Assembly: GCA_964556755.1 (NCBI GenBank)
Contig: CAZKXI010000007.1
Location: 79,760-143,759 of the forward strand
DNA length: 64,000 bases
Direction of reading: 5' to 3'
DNA from: UBA4085 sp964556755
Lineage (GTDB): Bacteria > Acidobacteriota > Aminicenantia > Aminicenantales > UBA4085
Positions 1 through 8,937 of the stretch are shown here, piece by piece. Position numbers and translations under genes: made by a program. Below the pieces are notes generated by a model that was not told the DNA's origin, made no database searches, and worked only from the letters and a program-made list of their open reading frames with translations. Position 1 is the first letter of the stretch, and every line of letters begins with the position of its first letter.

Positions 1-1120
1 CGGCCCAGAAGGACAGCCCCTTGAAGAGACGGACGGAGACGCCGGCGGAGACATCCAGCCGGTTGAGGGACAAGTCGTTCATATAGTGTCCGAAGCGAAC
101 CGTGGCGTTGGCGTTGCCCCAGGGCTGGAGAAACTCCAGGTTCAGCGACAGGCTCTGCCGCAGCAGGGTCTCGTCGGTCTTCTCGTAGATGGTCAGCTCG
201 CGATAGCGGTAGCTGTTGACGCCCAGCCGGTACTGCAGGTAGAGCTGCCGACGGGTCGATTCCACGTAGGGGAAGAAGCTGTACTCGACCGCCAGGGAGG
301 GGATCACGCCCAGGCGGATGTTGTTGTAGGAGGCCGAGCTGACCGTCAGCCATGCCCCGGCGGACCAGTGGGAGCCGAGGCTTTTGACGGCCAGGGCGTT
401 GAAGGACTCCTGCTCGGTGGAGCTCTCGTAGATCTCCTCGTCCACGGTGTACTTGGAGGCATCGAAGCGCCCGCTGACGCTTGTCCGGATCTTCCATTCC
501 GGGGTCACCCGGCTGGCCGAGAAATTGCCCTCGAAGGCCCCGCCGAGGCGGGTCTTGACGCCGCTGGCCCGGCCCGATCCATAGAGGCTGAAGACCCAGA
601 AATCCCATTTGTCCCGGACGGTTTGGGGCAGCGGCAGGCCGCCGCGGTCGTAGGTCACGTTGAGGTTGCCGGCCAGGGGCGTGCGCGAGACGAAGGGCGC
701 CAAGCCCTGCTTGAGGGTTCGGACGAAATCCTCCCGGATATCGCTGGACACATCGGTCTTGTTGGAGAAGAATCGCAGGGTCAGGTTCAAGTCGGCGAAG
801 GCGCCCAGGCCGATGAAGGCCAGGACGTATTCCGATCCCCCGCTTCCGGTGGGCTGGCGGGTGACCAGAACATGGACGTCGGCGTCGGCCCGGTCCCGGA
901 CGTAGTTGACGAAGGGCACTTCGGTCCGGATGTAATCCCACTGCAGGTCGCGGCCGTCGAGGAAGACGCGCGGCGCCTTCAGCCGGATCTCCTCCTGCGG
1001 ATCGGGCTTGGGCCCGGGCTGGGCGAAGACGGGGAGGCTCCAGGCCGACGCGGCCAGGACGACGACAAGGCCGGCTCTCAACGGGCTCATGGCCTTGGTC
1101 CGAAAGCGGGATGGGATCAT
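1..1120 (-). CDS. Outer-membrane protein of unknown function, C-terminus cut by window edge
   Basis: The reverse strand is open from 1120 to the left edge with no stop, so about 373 residues are visible and the C-terminus is missing. The N-terminus has an n-region rich in Arg/Lys, a hydrophobic stretch and a likely cleavage after VFA-Q. Next comes a conserved-looking segment, DGRDLQWDYIRTEVPFVN, with V-R-D-R-x-D-A-D-V-H just after it. The second half is rich in alternating aromatic/hydrophobic residues (for example YLQYRLGVNSYRYRELTIY), as expected for strands of an outer-membrane barrel. I recognise no enzymatic motif. Two in-frame ATGs are possible, at 1120 and 1090; neither has a good Shine-Dalgarno site, and the longer one gives the better n-region. 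The role is unknown; the reading frame itself is secure. Confidence 0.75.
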   Translation of the reverse strand, partial: MIPSRFRTKAMSPLRAGLVVVLAASAWSLPVFAQPGPKPDPQEEIRLKAPRVFLDGRDLQWDYIRTEVPFVNYVRDRADADVHVLVTRQPTGSGGSEYVLAFIGLGAFADLNLTLRFFSNKTDVSSDIREDFVRTLKQGLAPFVSRTPLAGNLNVTYDRGGLPLPQTVRDKWDFWVFSLYGSGRASGVKTRLGGAFEGNFSASRVTPEWKIRTSVSGRFDASKYTVDEEIYESSTEQESFNALAVKSLGSHWSAGAWLTVSSASYNNIRLGVIPSLAVEYSFFPYVESTRRQLYLQYRLGVNSYRYRELTIYEKTDETLLRQSLSLNLEFLQPWGNANATVRFGHYMNDLSLNRLDVSAGVSVRLFKGLSFWA

Positions 1121-1254
1121 TTCAAGCAGTCTTACCAGAAAGCGCAGGGGCTGTAAAGCGCTTCGACGAGGCCGGGGCCTCGACATGGACGGGCGCCGGG
1201 CCGGAGAACGGAAGCGGCCCGGCCGCGGCGCTCACGCCGCGGCCGAGCCGCCTT

Positions 1255-1270
1255 GAATTCGGTATGTGTC
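1255..1270 (-). repeat. Copy of 16-bp repeat (inverted relative to 62001/62025)
   Basis: GAATTCGGTATGTGTC is the exact reverse complement of GACACATACCGAATTC, which occurs twice at 62001-62016 and 62025-62040. It lies just past the stop of the tricorn-like gene, in the gap before the partial gene. It resembles the intergenic REP-type remnants (GGGGACA...AATTC) common in some bacterial genomes. Confidence 0.6.
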
Positions 1271-1279
1271 TGCTAATTC

Positions 1280-4200
1280 CTATTTGCGGACCCGGACCGG
1301 GTAGGCCGGGCGGACCGGGGTGACGGGCGGATTCTTGGCCAGCTCGTCCAGGGCGATCTTGATGGCCCTGTCCAGCTGGGGGTCGCGGCCGGCCAGCACG
1401 TCAGCCGGGGTCTGCTCGACCTCGACGTCGGGCGGCACGCCCTCGTTCTCCACGATCCATCCTTCCTCGGTCCAGATGGCCACGTTCGGCGCCGTCACTC
1501 CCCCCCCGTCCATCAGGACCGGGAAGCCCAGGGTGCCGACCAGGCCGCCCCAGGTCCGCTTGCCGACCAGGGGGCCCATCTTGAACTTGCGCCACATATA
1601 CGGCAGCATGTCGCCGCCGGAGCCGGCCATCTCGTTGATGATCATGACCTTGGGCCCCTGGATGGAGGCGCTGGGCGTCTTGAGGTCCTCGCCGTAGCGC
1701 ATGTTCCAGTAGGATTGGACCGGCTTGCGGAGGTGGTCGATGTAGTAGTCGGCCAGCGAGCCGCCGCCGTTGAAGCGCTCGTCGACGATGATAGCCGGCT
1801 TGTCCGCCTGAGGGAAGAAGTACCGCTTGAAGGAGATCCACCCCGAGGTGGACGTGTCGGGGACGTAGACGTAGGCGACCTTGCCGCCGCTGGCCTTCTC
1901 CACGTGGCGCAGGTTGCCCTCGACCCAGTCGCGGTTGCGCAGCGGCATCTCGTTGGCGATGGGGACCACGGTCACCGTCCGGGCCTGGGCGCCATCCGGC
2001 CGCGGGCCGACGGTGATCTCGACGGCCTTGCCGGCGGTGTTCTCGAAGGCGGCATAGAGATTCGATCCGGGGGCCTTGAGGTCCGCGCCATTCACCGCCA
2101 GCAGGTATTCGCCCGCCCGAACGTCCACTCCGGGCTCGGTCAGGGGCGAGCGCAGCTGGGGATTCCAGTTCAGGCCGCCCAGGACCCTGACGATCCGGTA
2201 GCGGCCGCCGTCGACGGCGAAGTCGGCCCCCAGGAGCCCGCCCGGTACGTTGACCGGGGCGGACGGCATGTCCCCGCCGAAGACCCGGTGGTGGCCGACG
2301 GCCAGCTCCGAACACATCCACTGGATGACCCGGTTGAGGTCGTTGCGGCAGGCCAGATCGTCCAGGAACGCCTCGTACTTCTTCTTCATGGCCGGCCAAT
2401 CGGCGCCGTGCATGTTGGTGGCGTAGAAATAGTCGCGGTTGATGCGCCAAGCCTCGTCGAAGATCTGGCGCCACTCGACCGCCGGCACGACCCTGACCTC
2501 GACGGCGTCCAGGTTCAAGCGGCCCTGGCCGGGCTGCGGCTTGCCGACGACTCCCGTCAGGAAGTAGGCGCCGCCGGGCCCGGCATAGAGGATCTTCTTG
2601 CGGTCGGCCGTCAGGGAGAACCCGAAGACGCCGGGCAGCAGGACCTCGTCCTTGCGGGTCTTGAAGTCGTACTTGTGGAGAGAGGCCCCGGGGGCGGCGA
2701 GTGATCCCGTGTCGGGCGCGCTCTCCAAGTAGAAGATCTGGCCGGCATCGCCCGCCGCCAGGCCGGAGTACCTCCCCGCGGGCACGGGCAGCGCCAGGAT
2801 GCGGTGGTCGAGGCCTTCGAAATCGATCTTCAGCCCTTCCGAACCGGCCGCGGCCGCCGCCTTGACCGCGGGCTCCGCCGCCTTGACGGGCGGGGCCGGA
2901 GCGGCCTTCTCCTCGTCGCTCTCCTTGACCAGCGGATTGGGCGCCTCCTTGGTCAGGGCGGCCAGATAGATCGAGCTGGTCATGCGCATATCGGCGTTGG
3001 ATTGGTCGAACCACTGCCGGACCGGGCCGGCGTCGGTGGAAGCGAGGAAATAGAGGTACTTGCCGGACGCGTCGAAGACCGGCTCGGCCGCGTCGCTGAG
3101 TCCGTCGGTGATCGGGTAGGACTTGTCCTGTTCGAGCGAGTAGACGAAGACGCGCCGGAAGTAGGTGGCGGTCGAGACGGTGTAGGCGATCCACTTGGAG
3201 TCCGGCGACCAGGAGCCCTGGACGGCCTTCAGGTTGGCCGGTCCGAAGAGCCGGTCGGCGGCGATCTTCTTGGCCGCGCCGGTCTTGACGTCCAGCCAGT
3301 AGAGGCTCCAGGAGTTGTCGGTGAAGGCGATCTTCCCCGAGTCGGGCGACCAGGACAGCCTCTCATAGAAGCCGGAGCCGCCGAGCTTGAAGGCCCGGAC
3401 CGGGCCCTTGCCGTCCTGCGGCCGGAGGTGGATCTCGTACTCGCCCGAGGCATCGGACAGGTAGGCGATCGAGCGGCCGTCGGGCGACCAGATCGGTTCC
3501 CGCTCGTGGGCGCCCGGCGTCTGGGTCAGGTTGCGGGGATCGCCCTTCTCGGCCGGGACGGTGACGATCTCGCCGCGGAACGCCAAGGCCACGCGCTGGC
3601 CGGAGGGCGAAGGATCGCCCGCGCGGACCCAGCGGGCCCCCTTGGCGAAGCGCTCGCGCAGCTCGGGCAGGTCGGTGGCCACTCCGATCTTGAGGGTCTC
3701 CGAGGCGCCCTTGGCCGGGTCATAGATATGGAGCCGGCCGGCTTGCTCATAGATGATGCGGCCGTCGCCGGCCGAGGCGCTGAGGACGGGGAAGTCCTTA
3801 TGATCGGTCAGGCGGCGCACCGCCTTGGTCTTGGGCTCGTAGGAGTAGAGGTTGATCTCGCCGTCCCTGTCCGAGCGGAAGTAGACCTTGTCCCCGATCC
3901 ACATGGGCTGGGGGTCGTTGGACCGGCCGGCCGGCTGGGGGATCTTCTCGAACGAGGCGTCGGCCAGGTCCTGGATCCAAATGACGGAGTTGCGGCCGCC
4001 GCGGTAGTTCTTCCACTGGGTGAAGGCGTCGGGCAAGGGGTTGTAGGCGACCTTCTTCCCGTCGGGCGAGAGGGAGGCCCGGAAGGCGTTGGGCACCCGG
4101 AGCTTGACCGGGAAGCCGCCCTCCAGATCGACCGTGTACACCTGGCCCAACGCGCCCGTATAGCTGTCCCGGGGCGAGATGAAGAGAACGGACTTGCCGT

Positions 4201-4570
4201 CCGGCGTGAAGCCCTGGACCGCGTCGGGCATGGGGTGCCAGGTCAGGCGACGGGGCACGCCGCCGGCCGTCGGCACGACATAGACGTCGGTGTTGCCGTC
4301 ATATTGGGCCGAGAAGGCCAACAGGCTGCCGTCCGGCGAGAAGAACGGATTGGCCTCCAGGCCCAGATCGGACGTCAGCCGGCGGACGCTCTTGCCGTCA
4401 CGGCCGGCGACCCAGAGGTCGTTGGCGTAGTGGAAAGCGATGTGATCGCGGCTGATGGCCGGCTGGGTCAGCATCCGGGTATCGCGGACGTCGATCGCGA
4501 ACGAGGTCGACAGAGCGGCGGCTAAAAGCATGGCCGCGGCCAAGGAAACGCGGATCGATCGGCTTCGCAT
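1280..4570 (-). CDS. Tricorn-like secreted protease (S41 family) with PD40 propeller and PDZ domain
   Basis: This 1096-residue protein begins with a Sec signal (hydrophobic core, cleavage near SFA-I). Residues about 30-530 carry repeated WSPDG/FSPDG-type PD40 beta-propeller blades, as in tricorn protease. A low-complexity Ala/Pro/Lys linker follows near 545-580. The C-terminal third has the C1 domain, a PDZ domain and the S41 core. The probable nucleophile is Ser984 in AGSGGDM and the probable His is His760 in LAVGHHRVFGG; the conserved VENEGVPPDVEVE motif lies near the end. In tricorn a Ser precedes the catalytic His; here it is Gly. The family trims oligopeptides, and with a signal peptide this one should act in the periplasm or outside the cell. 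AAGGAGGA 5 bases upstream of the ATG supports the start. It lies 39 bases after the helical protein gene and may share its transcript. Confidence 0.92.
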   Translation of the reverse strand: MRSRSIRVSLAAAMLLAAALSTSFAIDVRDTRMLTQPAISRDHIAFHYANDLWVAGRDGKSVRRLTSDLGLEANPFFSPDGSLLAFSAQYDGNTDVYVVPTAGGVPRRLTWHPMPDAVQGFTPDGKSVLFISPRDSYTGALGQVYTVDLEGGFPVKLRVPNAFRASLSPDGKKVAYNPLPDAFTQWKNYRGGRNSVIWIQDLADASFEKIPQPAGRSNDPQPMWIGDKVYFRSDRDGEINLYSYEPKTKAVRRLTDHKDFPVLSASAGDGRIIYEQAGRLHIYDPAKGASETLKIGVATDLPELRERFAKGARWVRAGDPSPSGQRVALAFRGEIVTVPAEKGDPRNLTQTPGAHEREPIWSPDGRSIAYLSDASGEYEIHLRPQDGKGPVRAFKLGGSGFYERLSWSPDSGKIAFTDNSWSLYWLDVKTGAAKKIAADRLFGPANLKAVQGSWSPDSKWIAYTVSTATYFRRVFVYSLEQDKSYPITDGLSDAAEPVFDASGKYLYFLASTDAGPVRQWFDQSNADMRMTSSIYLAALTKEAPNPLVKESDEEKAAPAPPVKAAEPAVKAAAAAGSEGLKIDFEGLDHRILALPVPAGRYSGLAAGDAGQIFYLESAPDTGSLAAPGASLHKYDFKTRKDEVLLPGVFGFSLTADRKKILYAGPGGAYFLTGVVGKPQPGQGRLNLDAVEVRVVPAVEWRQIFDEAWRINRDYFYATNMHGADWPAMKKKYEAFLDDLACRNDLNRVIQWMCSELAVGHHRVFGGDMPSAPVNVPGGLLGADFAVDGGRYRIVRVLGGLNWNPQLRSPLTEPGVDVRAGEYLLAVNGADLKAPGSNLYAAFENTAGKAVEITVGPRPDGAQARTVTVVPIANEMPLRNRDWVEGNLRHVEKASGGKVAYVYVPDTSTSGWISFKRYFFPQADKPAIIVDERFNGGGSLADYYIDHLRKPVQSYWNMRYGEDLKTPSASIQGPKVMIINEMAGSGGDMLPYMWRKFKMGPLVGKRTWGGLVGTLGFPVLMDGGGVTAPNVAIWTEEGWIVENEGVPPDVEVEQTPADVLAGRDPQLDRAIKIALDELAKNPPVTPVRPAYPVRVRK

Positions 4571-4609
4571 GCGGTCCTCCTTCGAACGGGCTCAGCAGGC
4601 CGGATGGCC

Positions 4610-5332
4610 TTAATTGAACAAGGCCTCCAGGGCCTGATACTTCTCATGGACCGATTCCACGCCCTTGAGCATGCCGTCATGGTCGTGGCCGTCGGCGGCT
4701 GCGGAGAGAGCCTTGGCCGCATCGACGAGGGCGCCGGCCGCGGTCTTGAAAGCCTCGGCCTTGCCGGCTTGGCGGGCCGGCAGGGAAGCCTTGGCCACCG
4801 CCTCGGCCTTGGCCAACAAGTCGGCCGCGGCGCCCCGGATCCTGTCGTACTGCTTCTCGGCGGCGTACGTGTGAACGATCGGGTAAAGGGCTTGATGGAA
4901 AGCGCCGATCTCGGGCAGCACCGGGCGGATAACCCGGCCCAAGCCCTCATACTTCATATGCAGGGCCTCAGCGGCGGCCAATAGGGCGGCATCGTCCGAG
5001 CCCGCGGCGGCCTTGACATAGTCATCGACGGACTTGCGGAAAGCTTCCAGGCCTTCCTTCCACTTGGCTTCCCTCTCGTGCAGGATGGCCGGCAGCTTGG
5101 CCGCGTAGACGGGCGCCGCCAGCTCCTGAATCTTGGCCGTGAAGCCGCGCAGCGCGGCATAGTCCTTCGCCGGATAAGCGTCGTGCCAGATCGGCAGGAT
5201 GACCTCGTGAAAGGCCGCATGCTCGGGGACGGAAGCCGAGGTCTCGGTCTTCTTCTCCTGGGCTTGCGCTAGGCCGGCCAGGCCGGCGGCGGCCAGGGTC
5301 GCTATGAAGGCGGCGATCAGCTTCTTGCTCAT
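4610..5332 (-). CDS. Periplasmic all-helical protein with internal duplication
   Basis: The protein is 240 residues long with a signal peptide ending near AQA-Q. The mature part is predicted to be almost entirely helical and consists of two homologous halves. FHEVILPIWHDAYPAKDY at 41-58 aligns with FHQALYPIVHTYAAEKQY at 145-162, and ALHMKYEGLGRVI near 123-135 aligns with SVHEKYQALEALF at the C-terminus. Each half keeps two N-terminal His (42 and 50; 146 and 154) and a late His, a layout compatible with a metal- or haem-binding four-helix bundle. There is no CXXCH, so it is not a standard cytochrome c-prime. I cannot name a family. A sigma70 promoter lies at 5371-5399, so it probably leads a unit continuing into the tricorn-like gene. 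The start has AGGAGAGG upstream. Confidence 0.85.
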   Translation of the reverse strand: MSKKLIAAFIATLAAAGLAGLAQAQEKKTETSASVPEHAAFHEVILPIWHDAYPAKDYAALRGFTAKIQELAAPVYAAKLPAILHEREAKWKEGLEAFRKSVDDYVKAAAGSDDAALLAAAEALHMKYEGLGRVIRPVLPEIGAFHQALYPIVHTYAAEKQYDRIRGAAADLLAKAEAVAKASLPARQAGKAEAFKTAAGALVDAAKALSAAADGHDHDGMLKGVESVHEKYQALEALFN

Positions 5333-5370
5333 GGACGATTCCCTCTCCTTGGTGATGTCGGTGAGCTCGT

Positions 5371-5399
5371 ATTATCGGCGCTCTCAACCCATTTGACAA
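5371..5399 (-). promoter_or_regulatory. Sigma70-type promoter
   Basis: On the reverse strand TTGTCA (5399-5394), a 17-base spacer and GATAAT (5376-5371) lie about 40 bases upstream of the ATG at 5332. Confidence 0.6.
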
Positions 5400-5520
5400 G
5401 GGCCCGATCCGCCTCGATCCGCCTCTCGTGAGGAGCGAGACGCCCCGAGGACGAATCCCGGGAGCGCGCCCCCGCGCCGCCGTCTCCCCCGCCCCCGGGG
5501 GATCGGCGACCGCGCTCCGG

Positions 5521-8016
5521 CTACTTGCGCAGCAGCCGGACGGTCTTGATCTCGTAGGGCTTCAGGGGGATGGTCAGAGCCTTCCCTTCGCCGAGGGGCC
5601 CGCCCAGAGGCCGTTCAATGAGATCGACCTCGGTCGCGATCGCTTCCCAGGGCAGGTCCAGCCTGGCCTCGGTCTCCCGGCCTTCGGCTTCGTAGAGGCG
5701 TACGATCCAGCCCCGCTCGTAATAGCCGGTCTCCTTCTTCAGGGCCGCGAGGACGACGTTGGCGGGCCCGGCCTGGACGAAGGACGTCTCGGCGGGCAGG
5801 GCGCCTGCGTGGGCCATGGGCGCGTGAGCCAGGAGCGGAGCGTTGAACTCATGCCCGCGGCGGAGGGTGCCGCCGGCTTTCCAATCCCCCTTGTGGGGAT
5901 AGAGGGCCAGCCGGGCCTGTTGGGCGCCTCGATCGGCCTCCGGATCGGGGTAGGTGGCTCCATGCCACAGCGAGACGGCGGCTTCCGAGCCTCTGACGTC
6001 GAAGCCGTATTTGCCGTCGTTGAGGATTCCCACCCCATAGGCGCCGCTCTTGTCGCCGACGTCGATCCAGCGCAGGGCCGGCGCTTCGGTCCCGTCGGCC
6101 GGGCGGGTGATCGTGCCGTAGGGGATCTCGAACTCGGCCGAGGACGCGTCCAAGGCCAGCGGGAAGGCGGCCTTGATCATGACGTTGCGCTCCTGCCAGT
6201 CGCCGCCGACGCGGATGTCGACCCTCGGGACGCCGCGGACGAGGGCGATCTCCTGGACGAAGGAGGAGCCGCGGAAGGAGGACCGGATGCGCAAGACGCC
6301 GCGGACGGGGCCGGCCTCGATGACTTCGACCTTGCTCCCGCCCTCCCCTATCGCGGCCAGCGTCTGCTTGAGCCCCAGCTCCCAAGCCGACATATTCTCG
6401 GGCTCGTCGGCGACGGCCCGCAGATAGGCGGGCGATCGGAGGACCTCGCGGCCCGAGGTCTTGTCGAAAAGGCTCGTCAGGCGCCCCGTCCGGGCGTCGA
6501 CGGCCAGGCGAAAGAACTCGTTCTCCAGGCCGGCGGCCTTGACGGCCACGGGGCGGGAGGGCTTGGCGGGCGCCCGGCGCTCGACCCGGTAGAGCTTGTA
6601 GCCGAGCGAGGGGACGTCCTCGGCCACGAAGAGGAGGCGCGAAGCGGTCCGGCCCTGGCCGTCGATCTCCTTGACGATCTGAGACGGGACTTCCGCGCCC
6701 CCGGCGTCGACGACGCGCAGAGGCCCCTCGACCGGGAAGGGAAGGCCGGCCGTGACGACGTCGCTGCGGAGCCAGGTCAGCGGATTGTAGATGACCAGCG
6801 GCTGGCCCTCGCCCCGGGTGTCGATGGCGGCGGAGATCGTCTCCAGCGAGAAGTCCAGGGCCCGGCGGCCGCGCTCGCGGGCCTGGGCGTAGAAGGCCAG
6901 GGCCTCGTCATAGACGGGGCCGATGCTCGAGCCGTCCAGGATGTCGTGGAACTGGTTGCGCAGGACGATCTTCCAGGCTTCCTCGATGTCCCGCTCGGGA
7001 TAGTAGTCGCGATACCCGCCGGCCGCGGCCAGGGTGGAGAACTTCTCGGCCGTGGTCAGCAGGCTCTCCATCTCCCGGTTGGCCCTCTTGGTCTCGGCTT
7101 GAGTGGTGTAGCAGGCCGGAAAGGTGAAGTTCAGCTCGCGCGAGACCACGGGAAGACGGGGGCCGGCGGCCTCGACGATCTTGAAGAAGGCTTCGGGAGT
7201 GGCGAACTCGAGGCGGGGATGCTCGGGATCCCGTCGCAGGGCTCGGATCGCCTCCAGGTCGGAGTCGCGGGGTCCTCCGCCGTGGTCGCCGGCCCCGTAG
7301 AGGATCATGAAGTCCCGCAGCGGGCCCTGCCCGGCGGCCTGGAGGAGCGTGGAGCGGATCCCGTCCTTGAGGGAGACGTTGTACCAGCCCTGCGGCACAT
7401 AGCAGAGGACCTTGGTTGCGTCGCGGCCCTGCCACCAGAAGGCCGGCGTGGCGTCGGGGGCGCAGCGGCCGAAGACGTAATAGGAGATGCCGGCCTTGGC
7501 CAGGATCTGGGGCAGCTGCCAGCTATGGCCGAAGGAATCGGGGTTCCAGCCGACCTTGACGTCGACGCCGAAGCTGTCCAGGAAATAGCGCTTGCCGAAG
7601 AGCAGCTGGCGGGCCAGGGACTCCCCGTCCGGCATGTTGAGGTCGGGCTCGGCCCACATCCCCCCCACAGGAATCCAAGTCCCCTGCCGGATCCTCTCCT
7701 TGATGGCGGCGAAGAGGGCCGGGTCGGCCTTGGCCACCGCCTCGTAGACGGCCGGCTGGCTCTGGGCGAAGGTCAGGCCCGGCATCTTGTCCATCTGGGC
7801 CAGGGTGCCCCGGAAGGTCTGCAGGGCCACGTCGAGAACCGACTCTTCCCAGCGCCACAGCCAGCTGAGGTCGATGTGGGCGTGCCCGACGAGGCGGGCG
7901 GTCAGATCCGAGGGCCGAGGCGCGGCGGGCTGGCCCGAAGCCTGCCCCGGGGCCAAGGCGGCCGGGAGGAAGGCCAGGACGGCGATGCAGACGGACAGAC
8001 GACGGCACGGGGACAT
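5521..8016 (-). CDS. Secreted GH38 family alpha-mannosidase
   Basis: This 831-residue protein with a signal peptide matches GH38 retaining alpha-mannosidases. The zinc-site motif is HAHIDLSWLW, with His47 and Asp49 as likely ligands. Asp160 in NPDSFGHSWQLP is the expected nucleophile and third ligand, and His357 in NQFHDILDGSS the fourth. A helical middle domain follows and then the all-beta C-terminal region. It should release alpha-linked mannose from glycans outside the cytoplasm. The length is usual for bacterial GH38 enzymes. AAGGGAG lies 6-8 bases before the ATG. It is followed at 188 bases by the promoter of the helical periplasmic protein, so it probably forms its own unit or ends the one started by the porin gene upstream (36 bases away). 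Confidence 0.93.
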   Translation of the reverse strand: MSPCRRLSVCIAVLAFLPAALAPGQASGQPAAPRPSDLTARLVGHAHIDLSWLWRWEESVLDVALQTFRGTLAQMDKMPGLTFAQSQPAVYEAVAKADPALFAAIKERIRQGTWIPVGGMWAEPDLNMPDGESLARQLLFGKRYFLDSFGVDVKVGWNPDSFGHSWQLPQILAKAGISYYVFGRCAPDATPAFWWQGRDATKVLCYVPQGWYNVSLKDGIRSTLLQAAGQGPLRDFMILYGAGDHGGGPRDSDLEAIRALRRDPEHPRLEFATPEAFFKIVEAAGPRLPVVSRELNFTFPACYTTQAETKRANREMESLLTTAEKFSTLAAAGGYRDYYPERDIEEAWKIVLRNQFHDILDGSSIGPVYDEALAFYAQARERGRRALDFSLETISAAIDTRGEGQPLVIYNPLTWLRSDVVTAGLPFPVEGPLRVVDAGGAEVPSQIVKEIDGQGRTASRLLFVAEDVPSLGYKLYRVERRAPAKPSRPVAVKAAGLENEFFRLAVDARTGRLTSLFDKTSGREVLRSPAYLRAVADEPENMSAWELGLKQTLAAIGEGGSKVEVIEAGPVRGVLRIRSSFRGSSFVQEIALVRGVPRVDIRVGGDWQERNVMIKAAFPLALDASSAEFEIPYGTITRPADGTEAPALRWIDVGDKSGAYGVGILNDGKYGFDVRGSEAAVSLWHGATYPDPEADRGAQQARLALYPHKGDWKAGGTLRRGHEFNAPLLAHAPMAHAGALPAETSFVQAGPANVVLAALKKETGYYERGWIVRLYEAEGRETEARLDLPWEAIATEVDLIERPLGGPLGEGKALTIPLKPYEIKTVRLLRK

Positions 8017-8051
8017 GGCGGACTCCCTTCCGGCCCGGCGCCGCCGGGCCT

Positions 8052-8834
8052 TTAGAACTCGAATCCGGCGGCGATCCCGATGTTGAACAGGCTGGGCTTG
8101 TTGAGCGACAGCCAGTCCGTGGCCTTGATCGCGTCGCGCAGGTTCTTGTCGAGGATGTTGTTGTACTCGAAGTGGGGCCGAACGTAGAAGCCGCCGGCGA
8201 AGGTGTAGGTCAGGCCGGCCTCCAGGACGACGGCCGAGAGCGTCCCGGAGTCGTAGGGCACGTAGTATTCGTTGAACTTGGCGTTGGCGAAGGCGAAGCG
8301 GACGGCGCCGGCCAGGGTCAGCCCCTCGGCCACGTCCGATTCATAGGCCAGGCCGACGTCGCCGACATAGCCGCCCTTGTTGTCGATGACGTCGATGTAG
8401 TGGTTGGTCTCCAGGCTGAAGTCGCCCAGGGCGTAGGCGACGCCGACCTCGATCTCGCCGGTCGTCGGGGACCAGTCGGGGTCCTGATTGGGGTAGGCGT
8501 AGATGTTGAAGGCCGGGGAGATGGTGAACCCGCCCGCCTCGAATTCGTAGGACAGGCGGTAGTCGATCTCGTTGAACTGGCCGGCGTTGGCCTCGCCCGA
8601 GTTGAGGACATAATTGCCCCAGAGGGCGAAGGTCAGGCCGCCCCATCCGACCCATGCGCTCGGCTGCAGGACCGCTCCCTCGCTCCAGGCCAGCGACCGC
8701 CAGATGTACTTGGAGTTGGCGTCGAGCTCGAAGCCGGCCGTCCAGGCCGGGCCCTCCGACTCTTGGGCGAAGGACGCCGCGGCGGACAAGGACAGAAGGA
8801 CCAAACCGACGACGACGGAACGGGAGATGGGCAT
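8052..8834 (-). CDS. TorF-like outer-membrane porin
   Basis: The protein has 260 residues, a signal peptide (cleavage near SFA-Q) and a C-terminal Phe typical of barrels assembled by BamA. The mature start SKYIWRSLAWSEGAVLQPSA fits the family of small putative porins called TorF (TIGR02001), where an early Y-x-x-R segment leads into the first strand. Alternating strands follow to the last residues AAGFEF. It probably lets small solutes across the outer membrane. I chose the ATG at 8834, 69 bases inside the longest frame, because AGGAGG lies 11 bases upstream and the signal peptide starts cleanly there; the upstream extension would overlap the promoter at 8875-8903. It lies 36 bases before the mannosidase gene, so the two may be co-transcribed. 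Confidence 0.8.
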   Translation of the reverse strand: MPISRSVVVGLVLLSLSAAASFAQESEGPAWTAGFELDANSKYIWRSLAWSEGAVLQPSAWVGWGGLTFALWGNYVLNSGEANAGQFNEIDYRLSYEFEAGGFTISPAFNIYAYPNQDPDWSPTTGEIEVGVAYALGDFSLETNHYIDVIDNKGGYVGDVGLAYESDVAEGLTLAGAVRFAFANAKFNEYYVPYDSGTLSAVVLEAGLTYTFAGGFYVRPHFEYNNILDKNLRDAIKATDWLSLNKPSLFNIGIAAGFEF

Positions 8835-8874
8835 GGGACCTGCGCCTCCTGGGACGGAAATCCTGAACCGGCTC

Positions 8875-8903
8875 ATCATAGTGAAAGCCCGACCGGGGGT
8901 CAA
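8875..8903 (-). promoter_or_regulatory. Sigma70-type promoter
   Basis: Reverse strand TTGACC (8903-8898), 17-base spacer, TATGAT (8880-8875). It lies 41 bases upstream of the ATG at 8834 and supports that start over the upstream ATG at 8903. Confidence 0.6.
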
Positions 8904-8937
8904 TAAAAGATAGGGGGATATCGTCCAGGGGCGTTCC

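Noticed and set aside
5459..5520. Inverted repeat with GGAGCGCG arms between the GH38 stop and the next promoter
   Set aside because: Short stem, very GC-rich surroundings, long loop and no T tract, so it is not convincing as a terminator.
5428..8055. Forward open frame of 875 codons opposite GH38
   Set aside because: A shadow of the mannosidase codons; no known motifs, while the reverse frame has the complete GH38 active site.
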